Shown here: positions 1-7,522 of the stretch, in pieces | Position numbering within the stretch: position 1 is the stretch's first letter | How the letters are laid out: every line of letters begins with the position of its first letter | Assembly: GCA_020441605.1 (NCBI GenBank) | Contig: JAGRLX010000165.1 | Span: 309 to 16,543 of the forward strand | Direction of reading: 5' to 3' | Origin: Alphaproteobacteria bacterium | Lineage (GTDB): Bacteria; Pseudomonadota; Alphaproteobacteria; Rhizobiales; Aestuariivirgaceae | Length of the DNA stretch: 16,235 nucleotides | The notes under the pieces: model-generated | Told to the model about the DNA's origin: nothing | Database searches by the model: none | The model's input: the letters and a program-made list of their open reading frames with translations, nothing else | Translations under genes and position numbers: made by a program

Positions 1-342
1 GGCCCCGTGCTCTCGGTGGTGCGGGCCAAAACCTATGACGAGGGTCTGGCGCTGGTGAACGACCATGAATATGGCAATGGCACCGCGATCTTTACCCGCG
101 ACGGCGACACGGCGCGCGATTTCGCCTCGCGCTGCAAGATCGGCATGGTGGGCATCAATGTGCCGATTCCGGTGCCGCTCGCCTATCACACCTTCGGCGG
201 CTGGAAGCGGTCGGCCTTCGGCGACCTGAACCAGCACGGTCCGGATTCAGTGCGCTTCTACACCAAGACGAAGACGGTGACGGCGCGTTGGCCGAGCGGC
301 ATCAAGGAGGGCGCCCAGTTCTCGATCCCGACGATGCGGTAA
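1..342 (+). CDS. mmsA: Methylmalonate-semialdehyde dehydrogenase, C-terminal part (partial)
   Basis: The window opens inside this gene; 113 codons remain before the TAA stop. MmsA (IolA) is a CoA-acylating aldehyde dehydrogenase that converts (methyl)malonate semialdehyde to propionyl- or acetyl-CoA plus CO2, at the end of valine or inositol breakdown in the cytoplasm. The visible part covers the end of the ALDH catalytic fold and the C-terminal oligomerisation region. It includes the stretch GINVPIPVPLAYHTFGGWKR, typical of the MmsA subfamily rather than of generic ALDHs. The nucleophilic Cys region lies upstream of the window and cannot be checked. The gene is convergent with the following minus-strand gene, and the two stops are only 4 nt apart. 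Family assignment is firm; the choice between valine and inositol catabolism needs the missing upstream genes. Confidence 0.93.
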   Translation, partial: GPVLSVVRAKTYDEGLALVNDHEYGNGTAIFTRDGDTARDFASRCKIGMVGINVPIPVPLAYHTFGGWKRSAFGDLNQHGPDSVRFYTKTKTVTARWPSGIKEGAQFSIPTMR

Positions 343-346
343 GGGG

Positions 347-775
347 TCAATAGCTCAGGTAGACCGTCCGGTTGTCGGTGTATATACCGGCGGCCGGGGT
401 CGCCTGGGGAAGAAGCAGGCCGAGGATCGCGGCGGCGCCGGGTCCGATGCCGCCGGCGCTGTTCAGGGCGGCCGAATAGGCCACGCTGTTGGCGCCGTTC
501 ACCATCGCGCCGTTATAGGCGGTGATGGACAGGAGCGGGTTGAACGACAGCGTGTAGGGCGTTCCCTGCGAGCAGTTGACCGTCACCGTGGCGCTCGCCG
601 TCTCGCCGCCGTTGATGGTGCCGACATTTCCGAAATCGAGGTTGTCCGCCACCACGGCGCAACTCGTCTCGATGTTGATGCGGGCCTGGAATGGCACGGC
701 AAGTTGCAGTGCCTGGGCTGCGCCGGGACCCGAGCACAGCAGGACGAGAGAGCCGATCAGTCGTTTCCAGGTCAT
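347..775 (-). CDS. Spore coat U (SCPU) domain secreted protein
   Basis: A 142-residue protein with a signal peptide (MTWKRLIGSLVLL..., probable cleavage after GAAQA near residue 22) and a small beta-rich domain. Features of the SCPU family (PF05229) are visible: the Cys pair C39 and C68, the LDFG motif just after the first Cys, the VNCSQGTPYTLSF block, and the C-terminal GIYTDNRTVYLSY strand. SCPU proteins are pilin-like subunits, normally exported and assembled by a chaperone-usher system. No chaperone or usher gene adjoins this one, so it is an orphan here. The middle of the domain looks shorter than in typical members. I chose the ATG at 775 because the signal peptide begins there; a GTG at 811 would add 12 residues ahead of a good signal sequence and has no better ribosome site. 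Role in attachment or surface structure is inference. Confidence 0.72.
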   Translation of the reverse strand: MTWKRLIGSLVLLCSGPGAAQALQLAVPFQARINIETSCAVVADNLDFGNVGTINGGETASATVTVNCSQGTPYTLSFNPLLSITAYNGAMVNGANSVAYSAALNSAGGIGPGAAAILGLLLPQATPAAGIYTDNRTVYLSY

Positions 776-1092
776 GTTCGACACGCAAGCGTCCCAGCCG
801 TTGGTGACCACGGACCGTGGAACCGTTGCGGTAAATTCCCGGTCAATGAACGCGGTTAATCATCGCTCTCTGAGGTCATAATCAGGCAACATGGTAGCGG
901 AGCGGTTACCGGATCGGCGGCTGCCGTCCAGTGTCCGATCTTCTGCATGCGCTGCCCCATCCATTTGCGGTTTGTTCACTGGCCCTGTGACATGGTTGAC
1001 GGGCGACCAGCCGGGGTTCAGGCCACGTCCCTTCGAACGGGTGGACGCGGTTGGAGAAAGCTGGTCATTGCGAGAGGGGCGAAACGGGGCAC
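776..1092. other. Intergenic region between divergent SCPU and M50 genes
   Basis: This stretch of about 317 bases should hold the promoters of the minus-strand SCPU gene and the plus-strand M50 gene. I see no convincing sigma-70 pair on either strand. A CATAAT hexamer at 877-882 lacks a matching -35. An inverted repeat with 6-bp arms (CCACGG and CCGTGG, 808-820) lies near the left end, but arms of this size are expected by chance. Short reading frames here have no recognisable product. Confidence 0.5.
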
Positions 1093-2319
1093 ATGCCGGA
1101 ATTCATTCAGAACGCGGGTCGTGAACTACCCTTCATTCTCTTGCTGCTCGCCCTGCTCGGCTTCCGCTGGCGGGTCAAGCCCCGTGCATCGGTTCTGATT
1201 CATGCACCTATCGACCAGGTCTTCGCGCTGATCGACTTCCGCGAGGGACACGGCAGGCGGTGGCAGAAGACGAATGTGAAGTGCGATCTCATCGACGCAG
1301 AAAATCAAGTCTATCGCCTGACCTTTGTCACGGCATTGACCACTGGTGCGGTTCAATCGTCCCAGGCCCTGTTCCGGGTTGCTGCGCGCGAGGTGCCAAC
1401 CCATCTTGATATCCGCCGCGCCGGTCTCGAAGGACAGTCGCACAATAGCCAGCTCCTTCGCATGTGCTACACCCTCGCGGCCGAGGGCCACGACACCCGG
1501 CTGCGCATTGTCTACGAATGGGGCCCCCGGCCGCTCCTCGCCCAATTGCTGGCGCGCGCCGATCTCTGGGGCAGCGCCTATCGGATCAAGGGTGCAGCCG
1601 AAACGGGCCAACCCGACTACCGCACCGACGCGCTGATCTCTACGGCCGTTGCCCTGGCTACTGGTTTTGTCACCTTGTGGACTTTTGCCTTTGCCTTCGG
1701 ATGGGTCATCGCCATTCTGCTCGTAGCCGCGCTCCTGGTGCATGAGTTCGGCCATCTGCTGGCCTACCGGTTGATCGGACAGCCGTGGGGCCGGATGGTG
1801 TTTCTGCCGTTTCTCGGGGCGATCGCCGTACCGCGCCTTGGCTTTGTCACGCAGGGTCAGAGCGTCTTTGCTGCCATCATGGGGCCAGGCCTCAGCGTGG
1901 TCATTCCCGTGCTGTGCGCCGTCTACATCCACATGTGGCCCGGCGGTTCTGGGCAGGATGTGGCGGTCAGTATCGGGCTTGTGTCGGCTGCCCTCAATCT
2001 GTTCAACATGCTGCCGGTCGAGCCGCTCGATGGCGGCGTTATCCTTCGATCGGTGGCGGCGCGCATCATGGGACATTATGCCCGGTTCGGCCTGATCGCG
2101 TTGGGATTGGCCATTATCGCCGCCGGATGGTATGCGGAGCAGGTACTGCTCTTGATCTTTGGCGGTCTTGCTCTTCTCATGAACATCCGGACACGCGTCA
2201 TCGACTATGGCCTGCAACCGCTGAGCCGCCTCCAGGTGACAATTTCGGCTTTTGGTTTTATGTCGGTGGTTGCGGCCTATGCCGTACTCCTGCGCTTCTT
2301 TCTGAGCAGCATTTCTTGA
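1093..2319 (+). CDS. SRPBCC-domain M50 (site-2-protease-like) membrane metalloprotease
   Basis: A 408-residue polytopic membrane protein. An N-terminal hydrophobic helix (about residues 12-26) is followed by a START-like/SRPBCC domain (about 28-165), recognised from its opening strand ASVLIHAPIDQVFALIDF. The rest is an M50 protease domain with several membrane helices. The zinc-binding HEFGH motif is at 217-221, and the second signature NMLPVEPLDGG ends near 315, supplying the third ligand Asp. Site-2 proteases cut substrates within the membrane. SRPBCC domains usually bind hydrophobic ligands, so ligand-gated proteolysis is possible but is inference. The start is the ATG at 1093, with a GGGG ribosome-site-like stretch just upstream; a TTG at 1051 is an alternative. 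zapE follows after 6 nt. The natural substrate is unknown. Confidence 0.82.
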   Translation: MPEFIQNAGRELPFILLLLALLGFRWRVKPRASVLIHAPIDQVFALIDFREGHGRRWQKTNVKCDLIDAENQVYRLTFVTALTTGAVQSSQALFRVAAREVPTHLDIRRAGLEGQSHNSQLLRMCYTLAAEGHDTRLRIVYEWGPRPLLAQLLARADLWGSAYRIKGAAETGQPDYRTDALISTAVALATGFVTLWTFAFAFGWVIAILLVAALLVHEFGHLLAYRLIGQPWGRMVFLPFLGAIAVPRLGFVTQGQSVFAAIMGPGLSVVIPVLCAVYIHMWPGGSGQDVAVSIGLVSAALNLFNMLPVEPLDGGVILRSVAARIMGHYARFGLIALGLAIIAAGWYAEQVLLLIFGGLALLMNIRTRVIDYGLQPLSRLQVTISAFGFMSVVAAYAVLLRFFLSSIS

Positions 2320-2325
2320 GATTGC

Positions 2326-3414
2326 ATGGCCAGCGTTCTCGAAAGCTATCGCCAAAGGGTCGAGGAGAGCGCCATTCGTGCCGATTCCGGCCAGGAGAAA
2401 GTGGCAGCCCGGCTTGACGGTCTGGCAGCGGCACTGGCAGAGCGCCGCGGGGGTGGATTCCTGGCGCGATTTCGCAAGCGTGAAGCACCGCCCAAGGGCT
2501 ACTACATCCATGGAGACGTGGGCCGCGGTAAAACCATGCTCATGGATCTGTTCTTTAATAATGCCGAGGTGGTGCCAAAGCGTCGGGCACATTTTCACGC
2601 CTTCATGCAGGACGTGCACGCGCGGCTGCACAATGCACGCAAGAACAATACACCGGATGCGATTGCCCCCGTCGCCAAAGTGCTGGCGGCGGAAGCCCGC
2701 TTGTTGTGCCTCGATGAATTGCAGATCACGGACATCGCCGACGCAATGATCGTGGGACGCTTGTTCGAAGGCTTGCTGGCCGCGGGAACGGTCATCGTCA
2801 CGACATCCAACCTGCCGCCAGAAGATCTGTATCGTGACGGCCTCAACCGACAACTGTTCCTGCCTTTCATCCGCCTGATCGGTGCGCGTCTCGAGGTGAT
2901 TTCGCTTGATGGTTCCACCGATTATCGCCTCGGACGGGTGAAAGGCCACGAGACATTCATGACGCCGCTTTCACCGGTGGCAGATGCACAGCTCCAGGAT
3001 CTCTGGCTGCGGCTCACCGACATGCGGGAAGGTGAGTCACTTGACGTCGACGTTCTCGGTCGCAAGCTCCATATTCCGCAGGCCGCCCATGGCTGTGCCC
3101 GGTTCAGTTTCGCGGATCTTTGCGAGAGGCCGTTGGGACCCCCGGACTATCTGGCCATCGCCCACAACTTCCGCACTGTCTTCGTGGAGCATATTCCGCC
3201 GCTCGGGCCGGAGCGTCGCAATGAGGCCAAGCGTTTCGTGCTGCTGATCGATACGCTCTATGATGCACATGTAAGGCTTATCGCCACTTCGGCGCAGCCG
3301 CCCGAAAGCATCTATCCGGCAGGTGACCATGCCTTTGAATTCGACCGCACGGTATCGCGACTCCGGGAAATGCAGTCGGCGGGCTGGTGGGGCAAGACCA
3401 TCGTTGAAACCTGA
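2326..3414 (+). CDS. zapE: AFG1/ZapE-type ATPase
   Basis: A 362-residue AFG1-family P-loop ATPase. Walker A is GDVGRGKT (residues 63-70), Walker B is LLCLDE (126-131), and a sensor-1-like TTSN lies near 159-162. The length and the N-terminal YRQRV...I...D pattern fit the family. E. coli ZapE associates with the division septum and destabilises FtsZ rings under stress; mitochondrial AFG1/LACE1 is tied to turnover of membrane-complex subunits. Bacterial members are cytoplasmic or membrane-associated. The gene starts 6 nt after the M50 protease gene and lacks a strong Shine-Dalgarno of its own, suggesting coupling to it. The family is clear; whether the role here is in division or protein quality control is not decided by the sequence. 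Confidence 0.93.
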   Translation: MASVLESYRQRVEESAIRADSGQEKVAARLDGLAAALAERRGGGFLARFRKREAPPKGYYIHGDVGRGKTMLMDLFFNNAEVVPKRRAHFHAFMQDVHARLHNARKNNTPDAIAPVAKVLAAEARLLCLDELQITDIADAMIVGRLFEGLLAAGTVIVTTSNLPPEDLYRDGLNRQLFLPFIRLIGARLEVISLDGSTDYRLGRVKGHETFMTPLSPVADAQLQDLWLRLTDMREGESLDVDVLGRKLHIPQAAHGCARFSFADLCERPLGPPDYLAIAHNFRTVFVEHIPPLGPERRNEAKRFVLLIDTLYDAHVRLIATSAQPPESIYPAGDHAFEFDRTVSRLREMQSAGWWGKTIVET

Positions 3415-3531
3415 GTGACCTGACCAGGCAACGTGCCATCCACGTCGACCGCCGGGCCACAGGCAGCGTGCTGTCTCTCAATCCGACTTGTCGGAACAGC
3501 CGCCAGGTGTGGAACCTGGTCATCCGTCGCG
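3415..3531. terminator. Convergent intergenic region with small hairpins, possible weak terminator
   Basis: This 117-base gap separates the ends of zapE and the ArsC-like gene. It contains a perfect 6-bp stem (CCAGGT 3503-3508, ACCTGG 3514-3519, 5-nt loop) and a 5-bp stem with a 5-nt loop (GTCGC 3526-3530, GCGAC 3536-3540) that runs over the stop of the minus-strand gene. Neither is followed by a T run on either strand, so intrinsic termination is only a possibility suggested by position. Confidence 0.25.
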
Positions 3532-3882
3532 TCAGGCGACCAATTCCCGAATCTTCTTGGAGAATCCAACGGTCACGCTGCCGTCCCTGTGCTCAATGAG
3601 CGGCCGTCTGATAAGTGCGGGATACTTCGCCGCCAGTGCCACGGCCTTGGCTTCGGTCAAGGCCTCTGTCTCTTCCGGTGGCAACCCGCGCCATGTGTAT
3701 CCACCGCGGTTGATCAGTTTTTCCCAGCCGCCAAGCGCCTTGGACCAGGCGGCGACCTGCTCAGGGGTGACCGGTTTTTCCCGCACGTCCGAAAACGTGT
3801 GTGCGATTCCATGCTCCACAAGCCAAGCAACGGCCTTCTGGCAAGTACCGCATTTCTTCAGTCCGTAGAGTTTCAGCGTCAT
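3532..3882 (-). CDS. ArsC/Spx-family thioredoxin-fold reductase (YffB-like)
   Basis: A 116-residue protein of the ArsC/Spx/MgsR family. The N-terminal strand and active site read MTLKLYGLKKCGTCQKA, giving a CxxC pair (C11, C14) at the start of helix 1. The C-terminal IRRPLIEH segment is the conserved RP motif of ArsC-related proteins. Length matches YffB/ArsC-like proteins. Real arsenate reduction is not implied: many members are glutathione- or thiol-linked reductases of unknown substrate, and Spx is a transcription regulator with a CxxC switch. The start at 3882 gives the family-typical N-terminus, with an AGGT ribosome site just upstream; it lies 4 nt after the stop of the CobW-like gene, so it is the last gene of that operon. 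No ars genes are nearby, which argues against arsenic resistance. Confidence 0.85.
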   Translation of the reverse strand: MTLKLYGLKKCGTCQKAVAWLVEHGIAHTFSDVREKPVTPEQVAAWSKALGGWEKLINRGGYTWRGLPPEETEALTEAKAVALAAKYPALIRRPLIEHRDGSVTVGFSKKIRELVA

Positions 3883-3886
3883 GGTC

Positions 3887-5026
3887 TTACCTGTTGAGTG
3901 AAAGTGTCTTGTCGGTGAAAGCATCGGCGCCACCGGTGATCTGATCGGTGAACGCCCTGAACAGGCCCTCGATCATCGATTTGTCGATGTCCTTCACGAT
4001 GAACACGAGACGTGTCCGCAAGTCCTCGTCGGGCCAGCCGGGCAGTCTTGTCGGCGGATGGAAGACATGCTGGACACCATGCAGAACCACTGGACGAGAG
4101 GGATCGTCCGACACCTTTACGATGCCCTTCATGCGCAACATGTTGGCGCCGTGATAGGACTTCAACAATTCCAGAAACAGCTCGAGCCCTTGGGTGCTGA
4201 TGGCCTCGGTACCGGTGAAGCTGAACGAGTGGATGTGATCGTCGTGGCGGGATGTGTCATGGCGGTGACGTTCGGCGGTGGCATGTTCATGATGATCGTG
4301 ATCGTGTTGGTGGCGCTTGCGATTACGCTTTTCCCCGGTCTCGTAGGCTTCGATGGCTAACCAATTCCGCACGTCGGCAGTCTTCCTCGTAGGATCGAAG
4401 AGGCCCATGGTGAACAATCGCTCCGCGGTTGCCTCATTACGATGTGTCGTCAGGAGGCGGGCGGCAGGATTGAGCTTGCGCAGCCGGGCGATGATCGCAA
4501 AGAGCGTATCCTCGCCCTCGCGCCCGGTGAGGAGGTCGACTTTGGTGAGCACGATGCGGTCCGCCACCGCCACCTGTTTCACCGCCTCAGGATGGGCGTC
4601 GAGCGTCGCCAGGCCGTTGACGGCATCGACCACGGTAATGACGCCTTCAAGGCGGCACGCGGCGAGCAGGCCGGGTTCACTCATCACCGCATGAAGGACC
4701 GGGGCGGGGTCGGCAAGGCCCGTGGTCTCGATGACGATTCTGTCGAAGGACTTGATCTCGCCACTGCCACGCCTGCCCAGCAGATCGTGAATGGTGTCGA
4801 TCAAATCTCCTCGGATGGTGCAGCATAGGCAGCCGGATGCCATCTCGATTACGTTTTCGTCGGCCCGTTCGACCAGCAAATGATCGATTCCGACATCACC
4901 AAACTCATTGATGATCACCGCTGCGTTGGAAAGAAACGGATCCTTGAGCAGGAAATTCAACAGCGTGGTCTTTCCGGCGCCCAGGAAGCCAGTCAGTACC
5001 GCAACCGGGATAGGAGGTTCAGGCAT
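3887..5026 (-). CDS. COG0523/CobW-type G3E GTPase, putative metal chaperone
   Basis: A 379-residue G3E-family GTPase. Visible motifs are Walker A GFLGAGKT (13-20), the metal-binding CLCC motif (66-69), ETTG (100-103) and the base-recognition TKVD (161-164). A strongly His-rich linker (about 239-266, with runs such as HQHDHDHHEH) joins the GTPase domain to the CobW C-terminal domain. Known relatives deliver metals, mainly zinc, to client enzymes, or cobalt in cobalamin synthesis. No cobalamin genes are near, so a zinc-type role is the better guess. Its ATG overlaps the stop of the upstream transporter gene by 8 nt and the ArsC-like gene follows after 4 nt, so it is firmly inside an operon. I saw no clear Zur-type palindrome upstream of the operon, so zinc control is not shown. 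Confidence 0.92.
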   Translation of the reverse strand: MPEPPIPVAVLTGFLGAGKTTLLNFLLKDPFLSNAAVIINEFGDVGIDHLLVERADENVIEMASGCLCCTIRGDLIDTIHDLLGRRGSGEIKSFDRIVIETTGLADPAPVLHAVMSEPGLLAACRLEGVITVVDAVNGLATLDAHPEAVKQVAVADRIVLTKVDLLTGREGEDTLFAIIARLRKLNPAARLLTTHRNEATAERLFTMGLFDPTRKTADVRNWLAIEAYETGEKRNRKRHQHDHDHHEHATAERHRHDTSRHDDHIHSFSFTGTEAISTQGLELFLELLKSYHGANMLRMKGIVKVSDDPSRPVVLHGVQHVFHPPTRLPGWPDEDLRTRLVFIVKDIDKSMIEGLFRAFTDQITGGADAFTDKTLSLNR

Positions 5027-5921
5027 CCTGTGTCACCTTTCCTTTTCCGACCAAGCTTGACACCAGAAGCGCGGCAAGCACCATGCCTCCACCTATATAT
5101 TGATTGATCGACAATCTTTCACCCAGGAACAGCGCGGCAACCGCTGTGGTCATGATCGGCTCCAGATTGTAGTAAGGTGCAACAGTCGAGGCGGGAGCAA
5201 ATCGCAGGGATAGCATGTGAATGAGATAGGCGCACACATAGAGCAGAGCGATCCCTATGGCGAAAGACAGGCCGAGATGGCTTGCTGACCCACCAGGGAA
5301 CATCTGGATACGGCCACTGCCGGCGAAGAGCGCGATCAGGAATGCCGCAGGCAGAATTGCCACATGAACAAGCCCGCCAAAAACTGTCGGCGTGAGGTAA
5401 AACGAAATCTTGCGCCCGGAGAAGAACTGAAGGACGCAGGCAAACGACGCCAGCGACGCGAGGACGATGCCCCGGATGTCGAGGGACTCTATTCCCGGCC
5501 CGACGGCAACTGCAAGCCCTGCAAAGGCGAAGAGCGCGACGGCTACACGACCTCTGCCTGGTGCATGACCTTCAAAGAGCGGTGCCGCGAGCATGATCAG
5601 CACCGGGAAGGAAAAGAATATGATGACGGCCAGGCCGACTGGGATGAACTGGACCGAGGCGAGGTAGCCGACTGAGATGATCAGTGTCGCGATGCACTGG
5701 CCAAAGAAACTCGGCAAGGCCGCCCTGGGGATGGACAGTTTTTCACCGCGGGCTACCGCGAGGATTGTAAAGATGACGGCAACCGCTGCCGTGCGGAGAA
5801 GAGTACTTTCGACCGGCGGCACTCCGTTGTTGAAGGCGGCGCGAACTAGGTTAGGCACAAATCCATAAAGACTCGCGGCGGCAAGCGCAAAGCCGATCCC
5901 CCATCCGACGCGATTGATCAT
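5019..5921 (-). CDS. EamA/DMT-superfamily membrane transporter
   Basis: A 300-residue protein with about ten hydrophobic helices arranged as two EamA repeats, the usual size and form of drug/metabolite transporters. The second repeat carries the typical segment APYYNLEPIMTTAVAALFLG followed by ERLSINQYIGG. Substrate cannot be read from sequence; members export amino acids, metabolites or drugs. I chose the ATG at 5921 because the first membrane helix begins directly after it (MINRVGWGIGFALAAASLYG) and a GGGG stretch precedes it. The longer in-frame extension upstream is antisense-like, charged, and overlaps the preceding gene. It begins 14 nt after the carboxypeptidase stop and overlaps the GTPase start by 8 nt, so it is co-transcribed with both. 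Confidence 0.9.
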   Translation of the reverse strand: MINRVGWGIGFALAAASLYGFVPNLVRAAFNNGVPPVESTLLRTAAVAVIFTILAVARGEKLSIPRAALPSFFGQCIATLIISVGYLASVQFIPVGLAVIIFFSFPVLIMLAAPLFEGHAPGRGRVAVALFAFAGLAVAVGPGIESLDIRGIVLASLASFACVLQFFSGRKISFYLTPTVFGGLVHVAILPAAFLIALFAGSGRIQMFPGGSASHLGLSFAIGIALLYVCAYLIHMLSLRFAPASTVAPYYNLEPIMTTAVAALFLGERLSINQYIGGGMVLAALLVSSLVGKGKVTQDA

Positions 5922-5935
5922 GATCCCCGGGATCC

Positions 5936-7213
5936 CTAGTTGTTCGACTTCTTTTTCTTTTTCTTCTTGGCGTTGCCGTTGTCCGAGCCTTGGGTCGTCT
6001 GCTGCTTGGGTTTGGGGGCAGGTTCGGGAGTCAGGACCGCGATCTGGGCAAAGGTTTCGGGGGTGAGCACGTCGCAAGGTGCATGCTCTTGGCGGTAGCT
6101 GGCGCAGACCGACAGGCTGGTGGACTGCTCGAGCTTCCAGGCGACAGCCGCATACCCGGCCTTGCCCGGCATGCGGATCACGCCCACCGGGCCGTTCACT
6201 GCGTCGGCCGACCGGCTTAGCAGCCGGCCGCGAAGTGCCATGTCGGCCTTCATGGCCGTGTCGAAGGTTCCGAATGATATCCCCCAGCCCTGCAACTCCT
6301 TAGATCGAACGATTTCGACCGGGTTCTTTTGCTTGCAGAGTGTGGTTGTCAGATCGGCAGGGACAACGGCGCCGAGTGGCATGTTGGGAATGTCGGCAAG
6401 CCTGCGTCGGGGTGAAGCCGGTGATCGGTCGAAGCCATCGACCAGCAGCATTTCCGCCAGGTCGGCACGGTGCTTTCCGCTGCTCGCTCCCAGAATTATG
6501 GCGCCGAGTTTATGGCCTTCTCGTGTCGCGGTCGCCACGAGATTGAAACCGGAATTGCATACGAATCCTGTCTTCATGCCGTCAGCGGCGGGCATTTGCC
6601 GCAGAAGGGAATTGCGATTGGCGAGCTTGCGTTTGCCGGCCTGAACCGTCGGTTGCGAGAAGTAGTGAGCGTGCTCAGGGAAGTCTTTCAGGATGTGGGA
6701 GGCGAGGATGGCGATGTCGCGCGCTGTCGTCACCTGACGCGGATCGAACAGCCCATTGGGGTTGACGTAGTGTGTCCCTGACATGCCGAGCCGCCGTGCA
6801 TTGGCGTTCATTTCCGCGGCAAACGCGGCGATATCCGGTGCTGCGGCCTCGGCGAGGACATAGGCCATGTCGTTTGCAGAATAGACGAGGAGGCTTTGCA
6901 GGGCGAAATCCACGGTTACCGTGCCACCTGCCGGCACCCCGATCTTGCTCGGCGGCTGCGAATTGGCCAGGGCGGAGACGGGGATGGCCTGGTCAAGCTT
7001 GAGCTGGCCCCGGCGCAGTCTTTGGAAAACCACGTAAGCGGTCATCATCTTGGTCAGTGAGGCCGGATACCATGGCTCGCCGGCGCGATCGTGGGACAAT
7101 ACCACTTCGGCCAGGGGATCGAAAACCAGGGTAGGGCCAGTAGCTTTGGCACTGGCATTCGCCGCCATTGCAAGCCCAACAGCCAGGCACATCAGAGTCC
7201 GAAACAGCGTCAA
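5936..7213 (-). CDS. D-alanyl-D-alanine carboxypeptidase (S11, PBP5/6 type)
   Basis: A 425-residue exported penicillin-binding protein. It has a signal peptide (MTLFRTLMCLAVGLAMAANA, cleavage near ASA at 22) and the three active-site motifs in order: SLTK (S52, K55), SAN (112-114) and KTG (214-216). It trims the terminal D-Ala of peptidoglycan stem peptides in the periplasm. The C-terminus is odd: after a Pro/Gln-rich linker it ends in seven consecutive lysines and SNN, not an obvious amphipathic anchor helix. The start appears to be TTG at 7213; the first ATG, at codon 8, would leave a signal peptide without a positive n-region. It is the first gene of the operon with the transporter, GTPase and ArsC-like genes, and may share a regulatory region with the divergent dioxygenase gene. 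Confidence 0.92.
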   Translation of the reverse strand: MTLFRTLMCLAVGLAMAANASAKATGPTLVFDPLAEVVLSHDRAGEPWYPASLTKMMTAYVVFQRLRRGQLKLDQAIPVSALANSQPPSKIGVPAGGTVTVDFALQSLLVYSANDMAYVLAEAAAPDIAAFAAEMNANARRLGMSGTHYVNPNGLFDPRQVTTARDIAILASHILKDFPEHAHYFSQPTVQAGKRKLANRNSLLRQMPAADGMKTGFVCNSGFNLVATATREGHKLGAIILGASSGKHRADLAEMLLVDGFDRSPASPRRRLADIPNMPLGAVVPADLTTTLCKQKNPVEIVRSKELQGWGISFGTFDTAMKADMALRGRLLSRSADAVNGPVGVIRMPGKAGYAAVAWKLEQSTSLSVCASYRQEHAPCDVLTPETFAQIAVLTPEPAPKPKQQTTQGSDNGNAKKKKKKKSNN

Positions 7214-7522
7214 TATAAGTCTCTCTTGTCCGAAGTTTCCGGCGCCTGATGTGGCCAGGGTGAGGCCGCGCCCGCCGTCCTCCCGACATGCTTCCGACTG
7301 CTTTTCTTACGGTGCCCCTTAAGAGGTTCCAACCCCTGCGATCATGTGCGCGACGCAACTTGAGTCCTGCCAGGATTGACTCGACCGGCTACCATGGAGT
7401 TCCGGGGAATTCAACAGGTCTGGAGGACCCAAGATCCTGGCTTGCCGGCAACGGCGCCAGATGAAGGGAGTTCGGTTCGCGCCGCGCGCGAAGTGTACCA
7501 TAGTCTTTGATGAATTTCTGTC

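Noticed and set aside
808..820. 13-bp inverted repeat CCACGG-A-CCGTGG upstream of the SCPU gene
   Set aside because: Six-base arms with a one-base centre are expected a few times by chance in a window of this size, and no regulator or second copy supports it.
891..1198. Short plus-strand frames before the M50 gene
   Set aside because: No ribosome site, no recognisable domain, and overlap with the start of the protease frame.
1126..2949. 607-codon minus-strand open frame opposite the M50 and zapE genes
   Set aside because: It is low-complexity, rich in His, Gln, Arg and Gly with no recognisable domain, and it is antisense to two genes with intact catalytic motifs. This is a typical GC-rich shadow frame.
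3503..3519. 6-bp hairpin as a rho-independent terminator
   Set aside because: No T run follows on either strand, so I list the region only as a weak candidate.
5936..5970. Programmed frameshift at the A-rich lysine tract of the carboxypeptidase
   Set aside because: The tract gives G-AAA-AAG and not the A-AAA-AAG slippery heptamer, and no extended product or stimulatory structure is evident.
7214..7330. Zur-type operator for the GTPase operon
   Set aside because: I looked for an A/T-rich zinc-uptake-regulator palindrome upstream of the first gene and found none.
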